From: UBA11136 sp964482135
GTDB lineage: Bacteria > Pseudomonadota > Alphaproteobacteria > UBA11136
Direction of reading: 5' to 3'
Length of the DNA stretch: 47,345 bases
NCBI GenBank assembly: GCA_964482135.1
Contig: CAYZWF010000014.1
Coordinates: 1 to 47,345 of the forward strand
The position numbers and the translations under genes are program-made. Below the pieces are notes generated by a model. That model was not told the DNA's origin and did no database searches. It saw nothing but the letters and a program-made list of their open reading frames with translations. This document shows, piece after piece, positions 15,364 to 22,893 of the stretch; position 1 is the first letter of the stretch; each line of letters starts with the position of its first letter.

Positions 15364-16287
15364 ATGAGCAAAGTTCACCCCATATCAGGCGATCGATCGC
15401 CGCCCAAGCCGGACTGGATTCGTGTGCCCGCGCCCACGTCGCGCGGCTACAGCCAGACCGCCGACCTCATGCGCGGGCTCTCCCTCAACACGGTATGCGA
15501 GGAAGCCGCCTGTCCCAATATGGGTGAATGCTGGGATCGCAAACACGCCACGGTGATGATTCTGGGCTCGGTCTGTACCCGCGCCTGCGCCTTCTGTAAC
15601 GTAAAGACGGGGCGCCCCGATGCCCTCGATCCGAACGAGCCCAACCATGTGGCGCAAGCCGCCTCCGCGCTGGGGCTGGAACATATGGTCATTACCTCGG
15701 TGGATCGTGACGACCTCCCTGACGGCGGCGCGGCCCAGTTCGCGGCCTGTATTGCCCGGCTGCGCGAATGCTCACCGGCCACCACCATCGAGGTGCTGAC
15801 GCCCGACTTCCTGCATAAGGACGGCGCGTTGGAGACGGTGGTGGCGGCTGGCCCCGATGTCTTCAATCACAATCTGGAAACGGTGCCGCGCCTCTATCCC
15901 ACGGTGCGGCCCGGCGCCAGGTATTTCCACTCCCTGCGCCTGCTCGACCAGGCCAAGGAGATGGCGCCGGACCTCTATACCAAATCGGGGATCATGGTGG
16001 GATTTGGCGAGACCCGCGAGGAAGTGATGCAGGTGATGGACGATCTGCGCTCGGCGCGGGTGGATTTCCTCACCATCGGCCAATATCTGCGGCCCACGCC
16101 GCGCCATATTGCGGTGACCGAATATGTGGAGCCCAGCCATTTCGAGGACTACGCCGCCCTGGCCCGGGCCAAGGGGTTTGCCATGGTTTCCAGTACGCCG
16201 CTGACGCGCTCTTCTTTCCATGCCGGAGAAGATTTCGCCCGGCTGCGTGACTCTCGCAATAACGCCCGCCACAACAAAGGCGAATAA
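15364..16287 (+). CDS. lipA: Lipoyl synthase
   Basis: LipA is a radical SAM enzyme that inserts two sulfurs into octanoyl groups on lipoyl domains. The 307-residue protein has both Fe-S cluster motifs: the auxiliary cluster cysteines Cys45, Cys50 and Cys56 (CEEAACPNMGEC) and the SAM cluster Cys71, Cys75 and Cys78 (CTRACAFC). The RSSFHAGE motif, which supplies the serine ligand, lies near the C-terminus. Placement directly after lpd couples cofactor maturation with the PDH complex whose PdhB and PdhC lipoyl domains are its substrates. Confidence 0.97.
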   Translation: MSKVHPISGDRSPPKPDWIRVPAPTSRGYSQTADLMRGLSLNTVCEEAACPNMGECWDRKHATVMILGSVCTRACAFCNVKTGRPDALDPNEPNHVAQAASALGLEHMVITSVDRDDLPDGGAAQFAACIARLRECSPATTIEVLTPDFLHKDGALETVVAAGPDVFNHNLETVPRLYPTVRPGARYFHSLRLLDQAKEMAPDLYTKSGIMVGFGETREEVMQVMDDLRSARVDFLTIGQYLRPTPRHIAVTEYVEPSHFEDYAALARAKGFAMVSSTPLTRSSFHAGEDFARLRDSRNNARHNKGE

Positions 16288-16291
16288 TAAG

Positions 16292-16756
16292 GTGCCCACC
16301 CACGCCGAGAAACGCGTTCTCCCTCATACGCCGCAACAGCTTTTCGACCTCGTGGCCGATATGGAGCGTTATCCAGAATTCCTGCCCTGGTGCCTGGCGG
16401 TGCGCATCAAAAGCCGCGAGGGCAACAAGCTGGTGGCCGAGGTGGTGATCGGCTTCAAGATGTTCCGGGAACGCTTTTCCTCCTGCGATGTGCTGTCTCC
16501 CCCGGATCAGGATCCCGGCGGGGTGGGGCGCATCGACGTCACTTACGAGGAAGGCCCGTTCCGCTATCTCAACAACCACTGGATTTTCGAACCCCATGAA
16601 CAGGGCTGCCTGCTCGATTTCTTCATCGACTTCGAGTTCCACTCGGCGGTAATGCAGAAACTCATGGGCGGGGTGTTCAACGAGGCGGCGGGACACATGG
16701 TGTCGGCCTTCGAGACGCGGGCGCGGCAACTCTACGGTGGCGGAAACGGGGGCTGA
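16292..16756 (+). CDS. ratA: RatA/COQ10 family protein (START-like fold)
   Basis: The 154-residue protein belongs to the polyketide cyclase/START-like COQ10 family: LFDLVADMERYPEFLPWC near the N-terminus and a C-terminal VFNEAAGHMVSAFETRARQLYG helix. In eukaryotes COQ10 binds ubiquinone; E. coli RatA was described as inhibiting 70S assembly. Which role applies cannot be told from sequence. I prefer the GTG at 16292, four bases after the lipA stop, because conservation begins at HAEKRVLPHTPQQLFDL; an ATG at 16220 would overlap lipA by 68 bases. It is the last gene of the plus-strand PDH/lipoate run. Confidence 0.86.
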   Translation: MPTHAEKRVLPHTPQQLFDLVADMERYPEFLPWCLAVRIKSREGNKLVAEVVIGFKMFRERFSSCDVLSPPDQDPGGVGRIDVTYEEGPFRYLNNHWIFEPHEQGCLLDFFIDFEFHSAVMQKLMGGVFNEAAGHMVSAFETRARQLYGGGNGG

Positions 16757-16805
16757 TCCTATTGCCGTAGTGGGAGCTGAGCCTATCCTTGCGCTTTCTG
16801 GGAAT

Positions 16806-16832
16806 GGCGGCGGGTGATTTTACCCGTCCGCC
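16806..16832. terminator. GC-rich hairpin between convergent ratA and CPBP genes
   Basis: GGCGGCGGGT pairs with ACCCG(T)CCGCC, leaving one bulged base and a 6-base loop. It spans the stop codon of the CPBP gene, with ratA converging from the other side 50 bases away. No long T-run is present, so termination is inferred from position and structure only. Confidence 0.35.
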
Positions 16833-17410
16833 GTGGCCAGGGAGCTAAAAAGCCACACGAAGGCGAGGATATTCATGGCCATATGCAGGAGAATCCCGGG
16901 GAGAAGCGAGTCCGAGCGTTCATAGAGCCAGGCCAGAATCACCCCCACCAGGAAAATCTCAGGCATCACCTCGGGCTGCAGGTGGATGCCCGCGAAGATG
17001 GTCGCACTGGCCAGCATCCCCACGGTGGGCGACCATCTGTGGCGCATCCAGCCATAAAGAACGCCCCTGAAATAGAGTTCCTCGGCCACCGGGGCCAGGA
17101 TCCCCCCAAGCACCACCAGACCGCCGGCGCTGAGCCAGGAAAAGCCATAGGGCGCATATATCTGTAACGCCAGATCCTCGAAGGAAAAGCCCAGGAAATG
17201 TTCCATGGCCGTCTCAAAGGCCAGGGTCAGGGGAAAAAAGACGAGGATGATGATCCCCGTGGTCTTCAGCCATTTCCCCTGGGCCGGGCGCAGGCCCAGG
17301 TCGCTCCATGACATCCCCCGCCACCACAGCAGGACTCCGTAAAGGCCGCCGAAAATGGCTACATTCTGGGCCAGAAGCCCGGCCAGAAACCCGATCTCGC
17401 TCAGCCCCAA
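16820..17410 (-). CDS. CPBP family intramembrane metalloprotease (main part, downstream of an in-frame stop)
   Basis: This segment encodes a multi-helix membrane protein with the CPBP (CAAX/Abi) motifs: EELYFRGVLYGW (the EExxxR motif), FAGIHL and LLHMAMN, the histidines and glutamates that form the active site. The family includes prenyl-protein and anti-sigma-type intramembrane proteases; the substrate is unknown. As read it would start at TTG 17410 without a ribosome-binding site. The same frame continues upstream through a single TAG at 17446-17444 to a fragment that adds a typical first membrane helix, so this is probably one 263-codon gene broken at codon 56 or carrying a sequence error. 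Confidence 0.75.
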   Translation of the reverse strand: MGLSEIGFLAGLLAQNVAIFGGLYGVLLWWRGMSWSDLGLRPAQGKWLKTTGIIILVFFPLTLAFETAMEHFLGFSFEDLALQIYAPYGFSWLSAGGLVVLGGILAPVAEELYFRGVLYGWMRHRWSPTVGMLASATIFAGIHLQPEVMPEIFLVGVILAWLYERSDSLLPGILLHMAMNILAFVWLFSSLATADG

Positions 17411-17552
17411 TGCCTGTTCGGTGGGGGTTTGCGGGGTGTCGAACTAGTAAATGGCAAAGGCGAGCAGGAAGAAAAGACCGGCAATGGCGAAGGTGACATA
17501 GAGCAGGCTGAGGAAAGTAAGACTTTCGGCTGATGAATTTCCTGCCGCTGTT

Positions 17553-17576
17553 TCCTGTGCTGACTCCTGTGCTGAC
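17553..17576. repeat. 12-bp tandem repeat at the second contig break
   Basis: TCCTGTGCTGAC occurs twice in tandem and a further copy starts the right-hand contig at 17720. On the minus strand it encodes SAQE repeats. The copy number across the gap is uncertain; 12 bases is a multiple of three, so the frame would not be affected. Confidence 0.85.
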
Positions 17577-17619
17577 TTCCGGGCCGGGATGTGGCCGTCC
17601 TTTTGCGTCAAGGGGCCGT
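17565..17619. repeat. 55-bp segment duplicated across the second N gap, left copy
   Basis: Identical to 17720-17774. The overlap length is the same as at the first gap, which supports a single assembler k-mer overlap as the cause of both. Confidence 0.92.
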
Positions 17620-17719
17620 NNNNNNNNNNNNNNNNNNNNNNNNNNNNNNNNNNNNNNNNNNNNNNNNNNNNNNNNNNNNNNNNNNNNNNNNNNNNNNNNN
17701 NNNNNNNNNNNNNNNNNNN
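17620..17719. other. Assembly gap, 100 N
   Basis: Exactly 100 N lie between identical 55-base ends, inside the N-terminal part of the CPBP gene and next to the end of pncC. The tandem 12-mer at the left edge probably caused the break. Confidence 0.95.
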
Positions 17720-17774
17720 TCCTGTGCTGACTTCCGGGCCGGGATGTGGCCGTCCTTTTGCGTCAAGGGGCCGT
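17720..17774. repeat. 55-bp segment duplicated across the second N gap, right copy
   Basis: Identical to 17565-17619. It contains the pncC stop codon (17765-17763) and the likely start of the CPBP gene. Confidence 0.92.
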
Positions 17775-18263
17775 ATCCTCAAGCGCTTTGAGGCCCAGCT
17801 CCAGCACCGCCGCCACCGCGGCGAGCCTGATCTGGTCACGGTTGCCGGAGAATTGATGGCGCTCATGGCGGGTTTTTTCTCCCGCCGCCGCCATATGCAC
17901 CAGCCCCACCGGTTTCTCCGTCATGTCGCTGGCGGGTCCGGCGATGCCCGTCACCGCCAGGGCGAGATCGGCGCGTGACACCCGTTTCGCGCCTTCCGCC
18001 ATGGCCCGCGCCACCTCTTCGCTGACCGCGCCGTGTTGGGCCAACAGGGCTTCGGGCACACCGAGAAGTTCTGTCTTGGCTTCATTGGCATAGGTGACGA
18101 AACCGTAGGCGAACACATCCGAGGCGCCGGGCACGGCGGTGAGGCACCCGCCCACAAGACCGCCGGTACAGGACTCCGCCGTGGCGAGGCTCATATTGCC
18201 CCGCCGGCAGCTCTCAAGGAGCCGATGCGATTTCTCAAGTAATTCCTTTGAAAACACCTGCAA
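17763..18263 (-). CDS. pncC: CinA C-terminal domain family, nicotinamide-nucleotide amidohydrolase
   Basis: The 166-residue protein matches the stand-alone C-terminal domain of CinA, which deamidates nicotinamide mononucleotide to nicotinate mononucleotide for NAD salvage. Seen are SLATAESCTGGLVGG with the catalytic Ser, YANEAKTELLGVP, VSEEVARAMAEGA and AVTGIAGP. The start is not an ATG: TTG 18263 or GTG 18257 are both possible and overlap the end of pgpA by more than 20 bases. The tight overlap with pgpA upstream and the CPBP gene downstream indicates one minus-strand operon, ispDF-pgpA-pncC-CPBP. Confidence 0.9.
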   Translation of the reverse strand: MQVFSKELLEKSHRLLESCRRGNMSLATAESCTGGLVGGCLTAVPGASDVFAYGFVTYANEAKTELLGVPEALLAQHGAVSEEVARAMAEGAKRVSRADLALAVTGIAGPASDMTEKPVGLVHMAAAGEKTRHERHQFSGNRDQIRLAAVAAVLELGLKALEDTAP

Positions 18264-18792
18264 CCATCTGTTCTAAAATAGAGAAAACATACAATGATAA
18301 CGCCGCATAGAGGCCGGCGGCAAAGTCGTCGGCCATCACCCCAAGCCCGCCCTTCAGTCTCGATTCGGCCACATGCACCGGCCAGGGCTTAAGGATATCG
18401 AAGAACCGGAAGAACAGAAAACCCACGAAATAGAGATAGAGGTCCAAGGGCACGAAGAGAAGCGCTAAACCCTGTCCCGCCACTTCGTCGATGACGATAT
18501 ATTGGGAATCGTCTTCGCCGGTTTTTTCCTCGATCCAGTTGGCCGCCCACCAGCCACAGAGAAAGACCACAACGATAGCCGCGGCCAGTCCGGCCTGACC
18601 GAAATCGCGCACCACCAGCCAGACGCAGGGCAGGGCCGCCAGCGATCCCCAGGTTCCCGGGGCCTTGCGGATCAGGCCCGAGCCGAACCAGGTGGCCACA
18701 AGCACCGCCGGATCACCCAGCGACAGGGTTGCGGGCAGGACGGACTCATTGTTCCCCTCGTTGTTCCCATGGCTGCTTTGGGGGTCCGGCAT
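18235..18792 (-). CDS. pgpA: Phosphatidylglycerophosphatase A
   Basis: PgpA removes the phosphate from phosphatidylglycerophosphate to give phosphatidylglycerol. The 185-residue membrane protein has WFGSGLIRKAPGTWGSLAALP near the N-terminus, the acidic IVIDEVAGQGLAL motif, the FFRFFDILKPWPV motif, and GGLGVMADDFAAGLYA, all PgpA marks, with several membrane helices. I choose the ATG at 18792, ten bases after the ispDF stop and preceded by GAGGG; a longer frame overlaps ispDF with low-complexity sequence. It is the second gene of the ispDF operon. Confidence 0.94.
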   Translation of the reverse strand: MPDPQSSHGNNEGNNESVLPATLSLGDPAVLVATWFGSGLIRKAPGTWGSLAALPCVWLVVRDFGQAGLAAAIVVVFLCGWWAANWIEEKTGEDDSQYIVIDEVAGQGLALLFVPLDLYLYFVGFLFFRFFDILKPWPVHVAESRLKGGLGVMADDFAAGLYAALSLYVFSILEQMVAGVFKGIT

Positions 18793-18802
18793 GGCAATAC
18801 CC

Positions 18803-19966
18803 TCAGCCGGGCAGGGCGATGGTGGCCGTGGCCTGGGCGGCGATGCCCTCGCCGCGCCCGGTGAATCCCAGCCGTTCGGTGGTGGTGGCCTTGACACTGA
18901 TGCGGTCGCCGGCAAGTCCGAGAATCTCCCCCATACGGGCGGTCATGGCGGCGCGGTGGGGGGTGAGCTTGGGCGTTTCACAGATCAGGGTGATGTCCAC
19001 ATGGTTGATATGGCCCCGCCGTTCCTTCACCAGACCCGCCGCGTGAGAGAGGAAAATCTCGGAATCCGCACCCTTCCACTTGGCGTCGCTGGGCGGGAAG
19101 TGCTGTCCGATATCGCCTTCGCCCAAGGCGCCTAGAATGGCGTCGGTGAGCGCATGCATCCCCACATCGGCGTCGGAATGTCCGGCCAGCCCCTGGTCGT
19201 GGGGGATGGTCACGCCACAGATGATGACATGGTCGCCCTCGGTGAAGCGGTGAACGTCGAAGCCGCTGCCCACGCGCACATCTGCGCCGGTGCCGCCGGT
19301 CATGAGTATGCTTTCGGCACGCTGGAGGTCCTCCTGGGTTGTGATCTTGAAATTATTCTCCGATCCCGGCGCCAGGGCAACGTCCAGTCCGGCCTGTTCG
19401 GCCACGGCGGCGTCATCGGTGAGTTCCTGCCCGCCGGCCACGGCGCGGTGGGCGTCGAGTATCTCGGCGAACCTGAATCCCTGGGGGGTCTGAGCGCGCC
19501 ACAGGCCGCTGCGGTCCAGCGTGTCCTCGATATGGCCATCGCTGCCCCGTTTCAGGGTGTCGGTCACTGGTACCGCGGCGATGGCACCCGGCCCCTGGTC
19601 GAGGGCGCTCAAAACCGCGGTGATGGTATCGGCATCCACGAAGGGGCGGGCGGCGTCATGGATCAGAACCTTGTCGGGGGGAGTCCCGGCCAGGCTTTCC
19701 AGCCCCATGCGCACCGAATCCTGACGCCGTTCTCCGCCCGCCACGGGGGGCAGTAGGTCCAGCCCCGCGGTGGCCTCGTCGTAGAGGTCGCGGGCTTCGG
19801 GATCAATCACCGCGGTCACCGAGGTGATGCCGGGATGTTCGGTGAAGGCCCGGGCGGTGCGGCGAAGGACGGGAACGCCGCCCAGAGGCAGATACTGTTT
19901 GGGCAGGTCGCCGCCCATACGGCTCCCCCGTCCGGCGGCAACGATTATGACGGCGTTTCGGGACAT
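18803..19966 (-). CDS. ispDF: Bifunctional IspD/IspF isoprenoid enzyme
   Basis: This 387-residue fusion carries out two steps of the MEP pathway. Residues 1 to about 220 are the CTP:methylerythritol-4-phosphate cytidylyltransferase (IspD: IVAAGRGSRMGGDLPKQY, IHDAARPFV). From about 228 it is the methylerythritol 2,4-cyclodiphosphate synthase (IspF: VGSGFDVHRF, LAGHSDADVGMHALTDAILGA, KATTTERLGFTGRGEGIA). Fused IspDF enzymes are typical of alphaproteobacteria and epsilonproteobacteria. The zinc ligands of IspF (Asp/His in FDVHRF and the later His) are present. The ATG at 19966 gives the normal N-terminus. It leads the minus-strand operon. Confidence 0.97.
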   Translation of the reverse strand: MSRNAVIIVAAGRGSRMGGDLPKQYLPLGGVPVLRRTARAFTEHPGITSVTAVIDPEARDLYDEATAGLDLLPPVAGGERRQDSVRMGLESLAGTPPDKVLIHDAARPFVDADTITAVLSALDQGPGAIAAVPVTDTLKRGSDGHIEDTLDRSGLWRAQTPQGFRFAEILDAHRAVAGGQELTDDAAVAEQAGLDVALAPGSENNFKITTQEDLQRAESILMTGGTGADVRVGSGFDVHRFTEGDHVIICGVTIPHDQGLAGHSDADVGMHALTDAILGALGEGDIGQHFPPSDAKWKGADSEIFLSHAAGLVKERRGHINHVDITLICETPKLTPHRAAMTARMGEILGLAGDRISVKATTTERLGFTGRGEGIAAQATATIALPG

Positions 19967-20229
19967 GATCAGTCGAAAGGGTCCGGATTCTCAAAAGGGT
20001 GCAGGGAACGGGGCGCTTGCTGGTTGGTAAATGCCTTTTTACCCGGTGGGGACGCGAATCGGTATGGAAAATACCCATTGTCTGATAAATTCAGGAGTTA
20101 TTCATTCGCCCGGGGGTAGGGTCGGGGTACGTTTTCACGGGGCCGTGACCTCTCCACGGGCAGGGATGAGCGGCGGACGAGGCGTTCGACCAGATAAAAG
20201 AACCAACCAATAACAACGGAGGACGTTCC
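19967..20229. other. Divergent intergenic region
   Basis: These 263 bases separate ispDF (-) from the small secreted protein gene (+) and must hold both promoters. I see no convincing -35/-10 pair. The only clear signal is GGAGGA just before the ATG at 20230. Confidence 0.4.
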
Positions 20230-20631
20230 ATGAAAAAACTTTCCTTATTTACGATGGTTGCCGCTTTTGGCGCTCTTGCTCTCACCGGTTTTTCGGCCGC
20301 CGCATTGGCGGAAGCGCCCGATCTTCGCGGCCTGTGGAAAGGCCAGAACGATACGGTTTCGGTCAAGGAAGGCTACCGCCACCGTGATAAATCCATCAAC
20401 ATCACCGACCAGGAAGGCCGCCGCTTCAAGGGCACCGTGGATTACAGCGACGGCACCAACAGCTTCGTCGGCGTAATCAGGGGCGATAACAAAACCCTCA
20501 TCTGGGCCGACATCGGGGAAGACGGGCATGTGTTCGGCACCCTTCTCAATCCCGGCGTCATGGAAGCCTGTTACGTGAATACCGGCGCCGCTGCTGTGGC
20601 CGGCTGTGCGATTCTCATCCAGCAGCCCTGA
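20230..20631 (+). CDS. Small secreted protein of unknown function, paralogue of the 39806-40372 C-terminal domain
   Basis: The 133-residue product has a clear signal peptide (MKKLSLF, hydrophobic core, cleavage probably after ALA near residue 27) and a mature domain of about 105 residues. That domain aligns end to end with the C-terminal half of the protein at 39806-40372: DL.G.W.G.N.TVS, IT.Q..RRFKG, Y.DGT..F.GVI, then ACYV and AGCA. Two Cys are conserved between them. I do not recognise the family; a small beta-rich periplasmic domain is my inference. GGAGGA at 20218-20223 supports the start. It is not part of the usual ispDF-dusB neighbourhood. Confidence 0.8.
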   Translation: MKKLSLFTMVAAFGALALTGFSAAALAEAPDLRGLWKGQNDTVSVKEGYRHRDKSINITDQEGRRFKGTVDYSDGTNSFVGVIRGDNKTLIWADIGEDGHVFGTLLNPGVMEACYVNTGAAAVAGCAILIQQP

Positions 20632-20654
20632 GCCCAATTCAAACAGCCCTGAGC
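20623..20654. repeat. 11-bp direct repeat around a stop codon
   Basis: CAGCCCTGAGC occurs at 20623-20633 (containing the TGA stop of the small secreted protein) and again at 20644-20654. This is likely a small local duplication with no evident function. Confidence 0.5.
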
Positions 20655-20880
20655 GGAGAATTCAGCCGCCGTAACCGACATTGGCGGCGATCTGGGCACA
20701 TGTGGGTTTCCGTGGGGCTCGCAGGAGACGAGCTACGCCTTGCCGTCACTTTCTTTGCCATGCCGGATGCCAAAAATTAAGAGACATGATCACGCCAGTG
20801 AGGTAGTTCTGATTAGCGATTCTTGATATATTCGGGTATGCCATACGTTGTGAAACCGGTGATTTATTGGCTGCGGGATA

Positions 20881-21837
20881 ATGGTTGAGGCCACAAAAGA
20901 CGAAGATGACTCCATGAAGAACGAGGATGACATCCTCGTTGAATTCGAGCACAAATTTTTTGCCAGCGTGGACGCCCCTTATTTCCGCCTCTCCGAACAG
21001 GAAGACGAGGCGGTTATGGTGATCAGGCTTTCCGATGAAGAGGCGGTGCTGCCCCTTGACGGCATCAGGCGTGAGTTTGACTTTCACGAAGAGAGCGTGG
21101 ACGGTAAAATGCTGTGTCTTGTGGAGGAGGCCCTGGGCTACGTCAATTCCTTGCGCATCGGCGATTCCCTGCCTTCGGAAATTCTCTCCGGTAAGGCATC
21201 CTGGGAAGTCTCCGAGAAACACCGCACCACCGCCTATCACAGACTGACCGTGCAGCTGGTTTCCTGGCTTTCCGGGCACGAACAGACAAGCACCAATCCT
21301 GAAGAATTGAAACTTATCGCCGAGGATCCCGAGACCAAGGTAAAGGTCAATCAGGCCTTCAAGGAAGCGGCAACGGAGCTCGGGCTTGGCGAGGACCAGA
21401 CGGAAACGGTGATTCAGTTGATCATGACCCTTGCCGAGGAATTGTCCCATATCGAATCCTTGCGGGAACAGTTCCAGAACGTGCACATGATCCACGACAA
21501 AATCCTTAAGCTCCGGAAAACCTACAGTAACGAAATTTCCGTAATGGAGATACTGAACCCGGTGGCGCGGCTGCTTACGGTCGCTATCAAGGAATACCAG
21601 GACTTATTCGACCAGGTGGATGCCCAGACCGGGGAAATCATGTCCGTGATGAAGAATATCGGCGGCCAGACACAATTCATTCACAAGGTCAGGGACGATC
21701 TCTATCGCCGTCTCCGGGCCTGGAACACAATGTTCGAATTATGGAATAGAACGGACGCCAAAAGATCCCGCGACGTGGAGGAATTGGTTCGTTCCACCTA
21801 CCAGTTTCCTTGCCAAGCGCTTCATGCCTGCGGATGA
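20881..21837 (+). CDS. Unrecognised, mainly helical protein; C-terminus apparently frameshifted
   Basis: The 318-residue frame encodes an acidic, soluble-looking protein with no signal peptide or membrane helix. The second half is largely helical (ETVIQLIMTLAEELSHIESL, LRKTYSNEISVMEILNPVARL), suggesting a coiled-coil or scaffold-like part. I do not recognise the family. The last nine residues look wrong: removing one base from TTTCC at 21805-21809 lets the frame run on as YQFLAKRFMPADEWVLFSQ and stop at 21907, a more natural tail. This is either a single-base insertion in the cell or a sequencing error. The ATG at 20881 has only a weak ribosome-binding site; ATG 20914 is an alternative. Confidence 0.7.
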   Translation: MVEATKDEDDSMKNEDDILVEFEHKFFASVDAPYFRLSEQEDEAVMVIRLSDEEAVLPLDGIRREFDFHEESVDGKMLCLVEEALGYVNSLRIGDSLPSEILSGKASWEVSEKHRTTAYHRLTVQLVSWLSGHEQTSTNPEELKLIAEDPETKVKVNQAFKEAATELGLGEDQTETVIQLIMTLAEELSHIESLREQFQNVHMIHDKILKLRKTYSNEISVMEILNPVARLLTVAIKEYQDLFDQVDAQTGEIMSVMKNIGGQTQFIHKVRDDLYRRLRAWNTMFELWNRTDAKRSRDVEELVRSTYQFPCQALHACG

Positions 21838-21963
21838 ATGGGTGCTGTTCTCACAGCTTCAGGAAGGCGATGGTGGTAGCGGTATGGACACCTCCATGCG
21901 CTGGTAGGCATGGGGAGGGCATCTCTCTTCGCAGCTCTCCACTCCTGATGCTATAGTCCACCC

Positions 21964-22764
21964 ATGAATACCAACACCATTATGACCGTGTCCGCTTTTC
22001 TGGCCCTCATTCCAGCCACGGTCTACGTTCTCAGACCCCGCCAATCCCGGGACCTGGGGTTCTGGGCCGTAACCCTGGTGGCCCTGGTAGGCCCGCTTGG
22101 GTGGAGCCTGATGCTGCTCGCCGGGGAATGGCATACGGGATTTTCAGCCACCCTCTGGCTCATCATTTCGTCGTGCATGCTGCTTTTTATTCTGACCAGT
22201 GCGTTGACCAGCCATGGCTGGCGTCTGGCGCCGTTGTTGTTGCCCTATCTCCTTCTTCTGGGGGGGCTTGCGGCGGTCTGGAGCCAGGCGCCGGAACGGC
22301 CCCTGGTGGGGACGGCGCCCGACCTGTGGCTGGGGCTGCATATTTCATTTTCCCTGATTTCCTACAGCCTGCTGACACTGGCCGCGGTTTCGGGGCTGGC
22401 CGTCTTTCTTCACGAAAGGGCGCTGAAACGAAAAATACGCCCCGCCTTCAACAGTCTTCTGCCATCGGTCATGGACAGCGAGACCCTGGAACTGCGTTTG
22501 CTGGGCGCGGCGGAAGCGGTGCTGGGGCTGGGCATCCTTTCCGGCATGGAGACCCTCTATTTCGAGACCGGCCGGATCATGATACTCGACCATAAAACAC
22601 TTTTTTCCCTTCTCGCCTTTGGGATTATTGCCGTTTTGCTGGTACTACGCACCCGTACCGGGGTGCGGGGGCGTCAGGCGGCGCGTTTCGTGCTCTTGGC
22701 CTATCTTCTCCTGACCTTGGGCTATACCGGCGTTAAATTCGTCACCGATGTGTTGATGGGCTGA
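21964..22764 (+). CDS. Cytochrome c assembly (CcsA/CcmC-like) family membrane protein
   Basis: The 266-residue protein has about eight membrane helices and resembles the inner-membrane YpjD/CcsA-type proteins. The segment LHISFSLISYSLLTLAAVSG, with its His, matches the conserved heme-handling region, followed by FLHERALKRK; a C-terminal YLLLTLGYTGVKF helix fits the family end. YpjD-type relatives often lie near ffh; here it stands alone upstream of dusB. A role in heme handling or cytochrome maturation is inferred from family only, and no other ccm genes are nearby. Confidence 0.78.
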   Translation: MNTNTIMTVSAFLALIPATVYVLRPRQSRDLGFWAVTLVALVGPLGWSLMLLAGEWHTGFSATLWLIISSCMLLFILTSALTSHGWRLAPLLLPYLLLLGGLAAVWSQAPERPLVGTAPDLWLGLHISFSLISYSLLTLAAVSGLAVFLHERALKRKIRPAFNSLLPSVMDSETLELRLLGAAEAVLGLGILSGMETLYFETGRIMILDHKTLFSLLAFGIIAVLLVLRTRTGVRGRQAARFVLLAYLLLTLGYTGVKFVTDVLMG

Positions 22765-22792
22765 CTATTTTCCCGTAATTCGTTACCGCATG

Positions 22793-22833
22793 TCCTGATC
22801 CCCGGATATCTTGATCCCCGGATGGCTTGATCG
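22793..22833. repeat. 16-bp tandem repeat upstream of dusB
   Basis: TCCTGATCCCCGGATA (22793-22808) is followed directly by TCTTGATCCCCGGATG (22809-22824) and a partial third unit (22825-22833). It lies 60 to 100 bases before the dusB start. It could be a regulator-binding array or simple slippage; nothing further is visible. Confidence 0.5.
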
Positions 22834-22893
22834 TACGTGGATAAGCCTATAATTTGTGCAGCAACTCTCCACAACACGCGAGACGCCTAAATT

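Larger units (their letters stand above)
17444..17766 (-). pseudogene. N-terminal fragment of the CPBP protease gene (contains assembly gap; ends at an in-frame TAG)
   Basis: When the 100 N and one 55-base duplicate are removed, a frame opens at TTG 17766, overlapping the pncC stop as TTGA, with GAGG about 10 bases upstream. It reads through an SAQE-repeat segment and one membrane helix (LTFLSLLYVTFAIAGLFFLL) to TAG at 17446-17444, then continues in the same frame into the CPBP catalytic part. The merged length is an exact multiple of three. I infer that these are two pieces of one gene. A genuine stop, a base-call error, or a separate small membrane peptide are the alternatives. Confidence 0.55.

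Noticed and set aside
16220..16291. Upstream ATG start for ratA
   Set aside because: It would overlap lipA coding sequence by 68 bases with non-conserved residues; GTG 16292 gives the family N-terminus.
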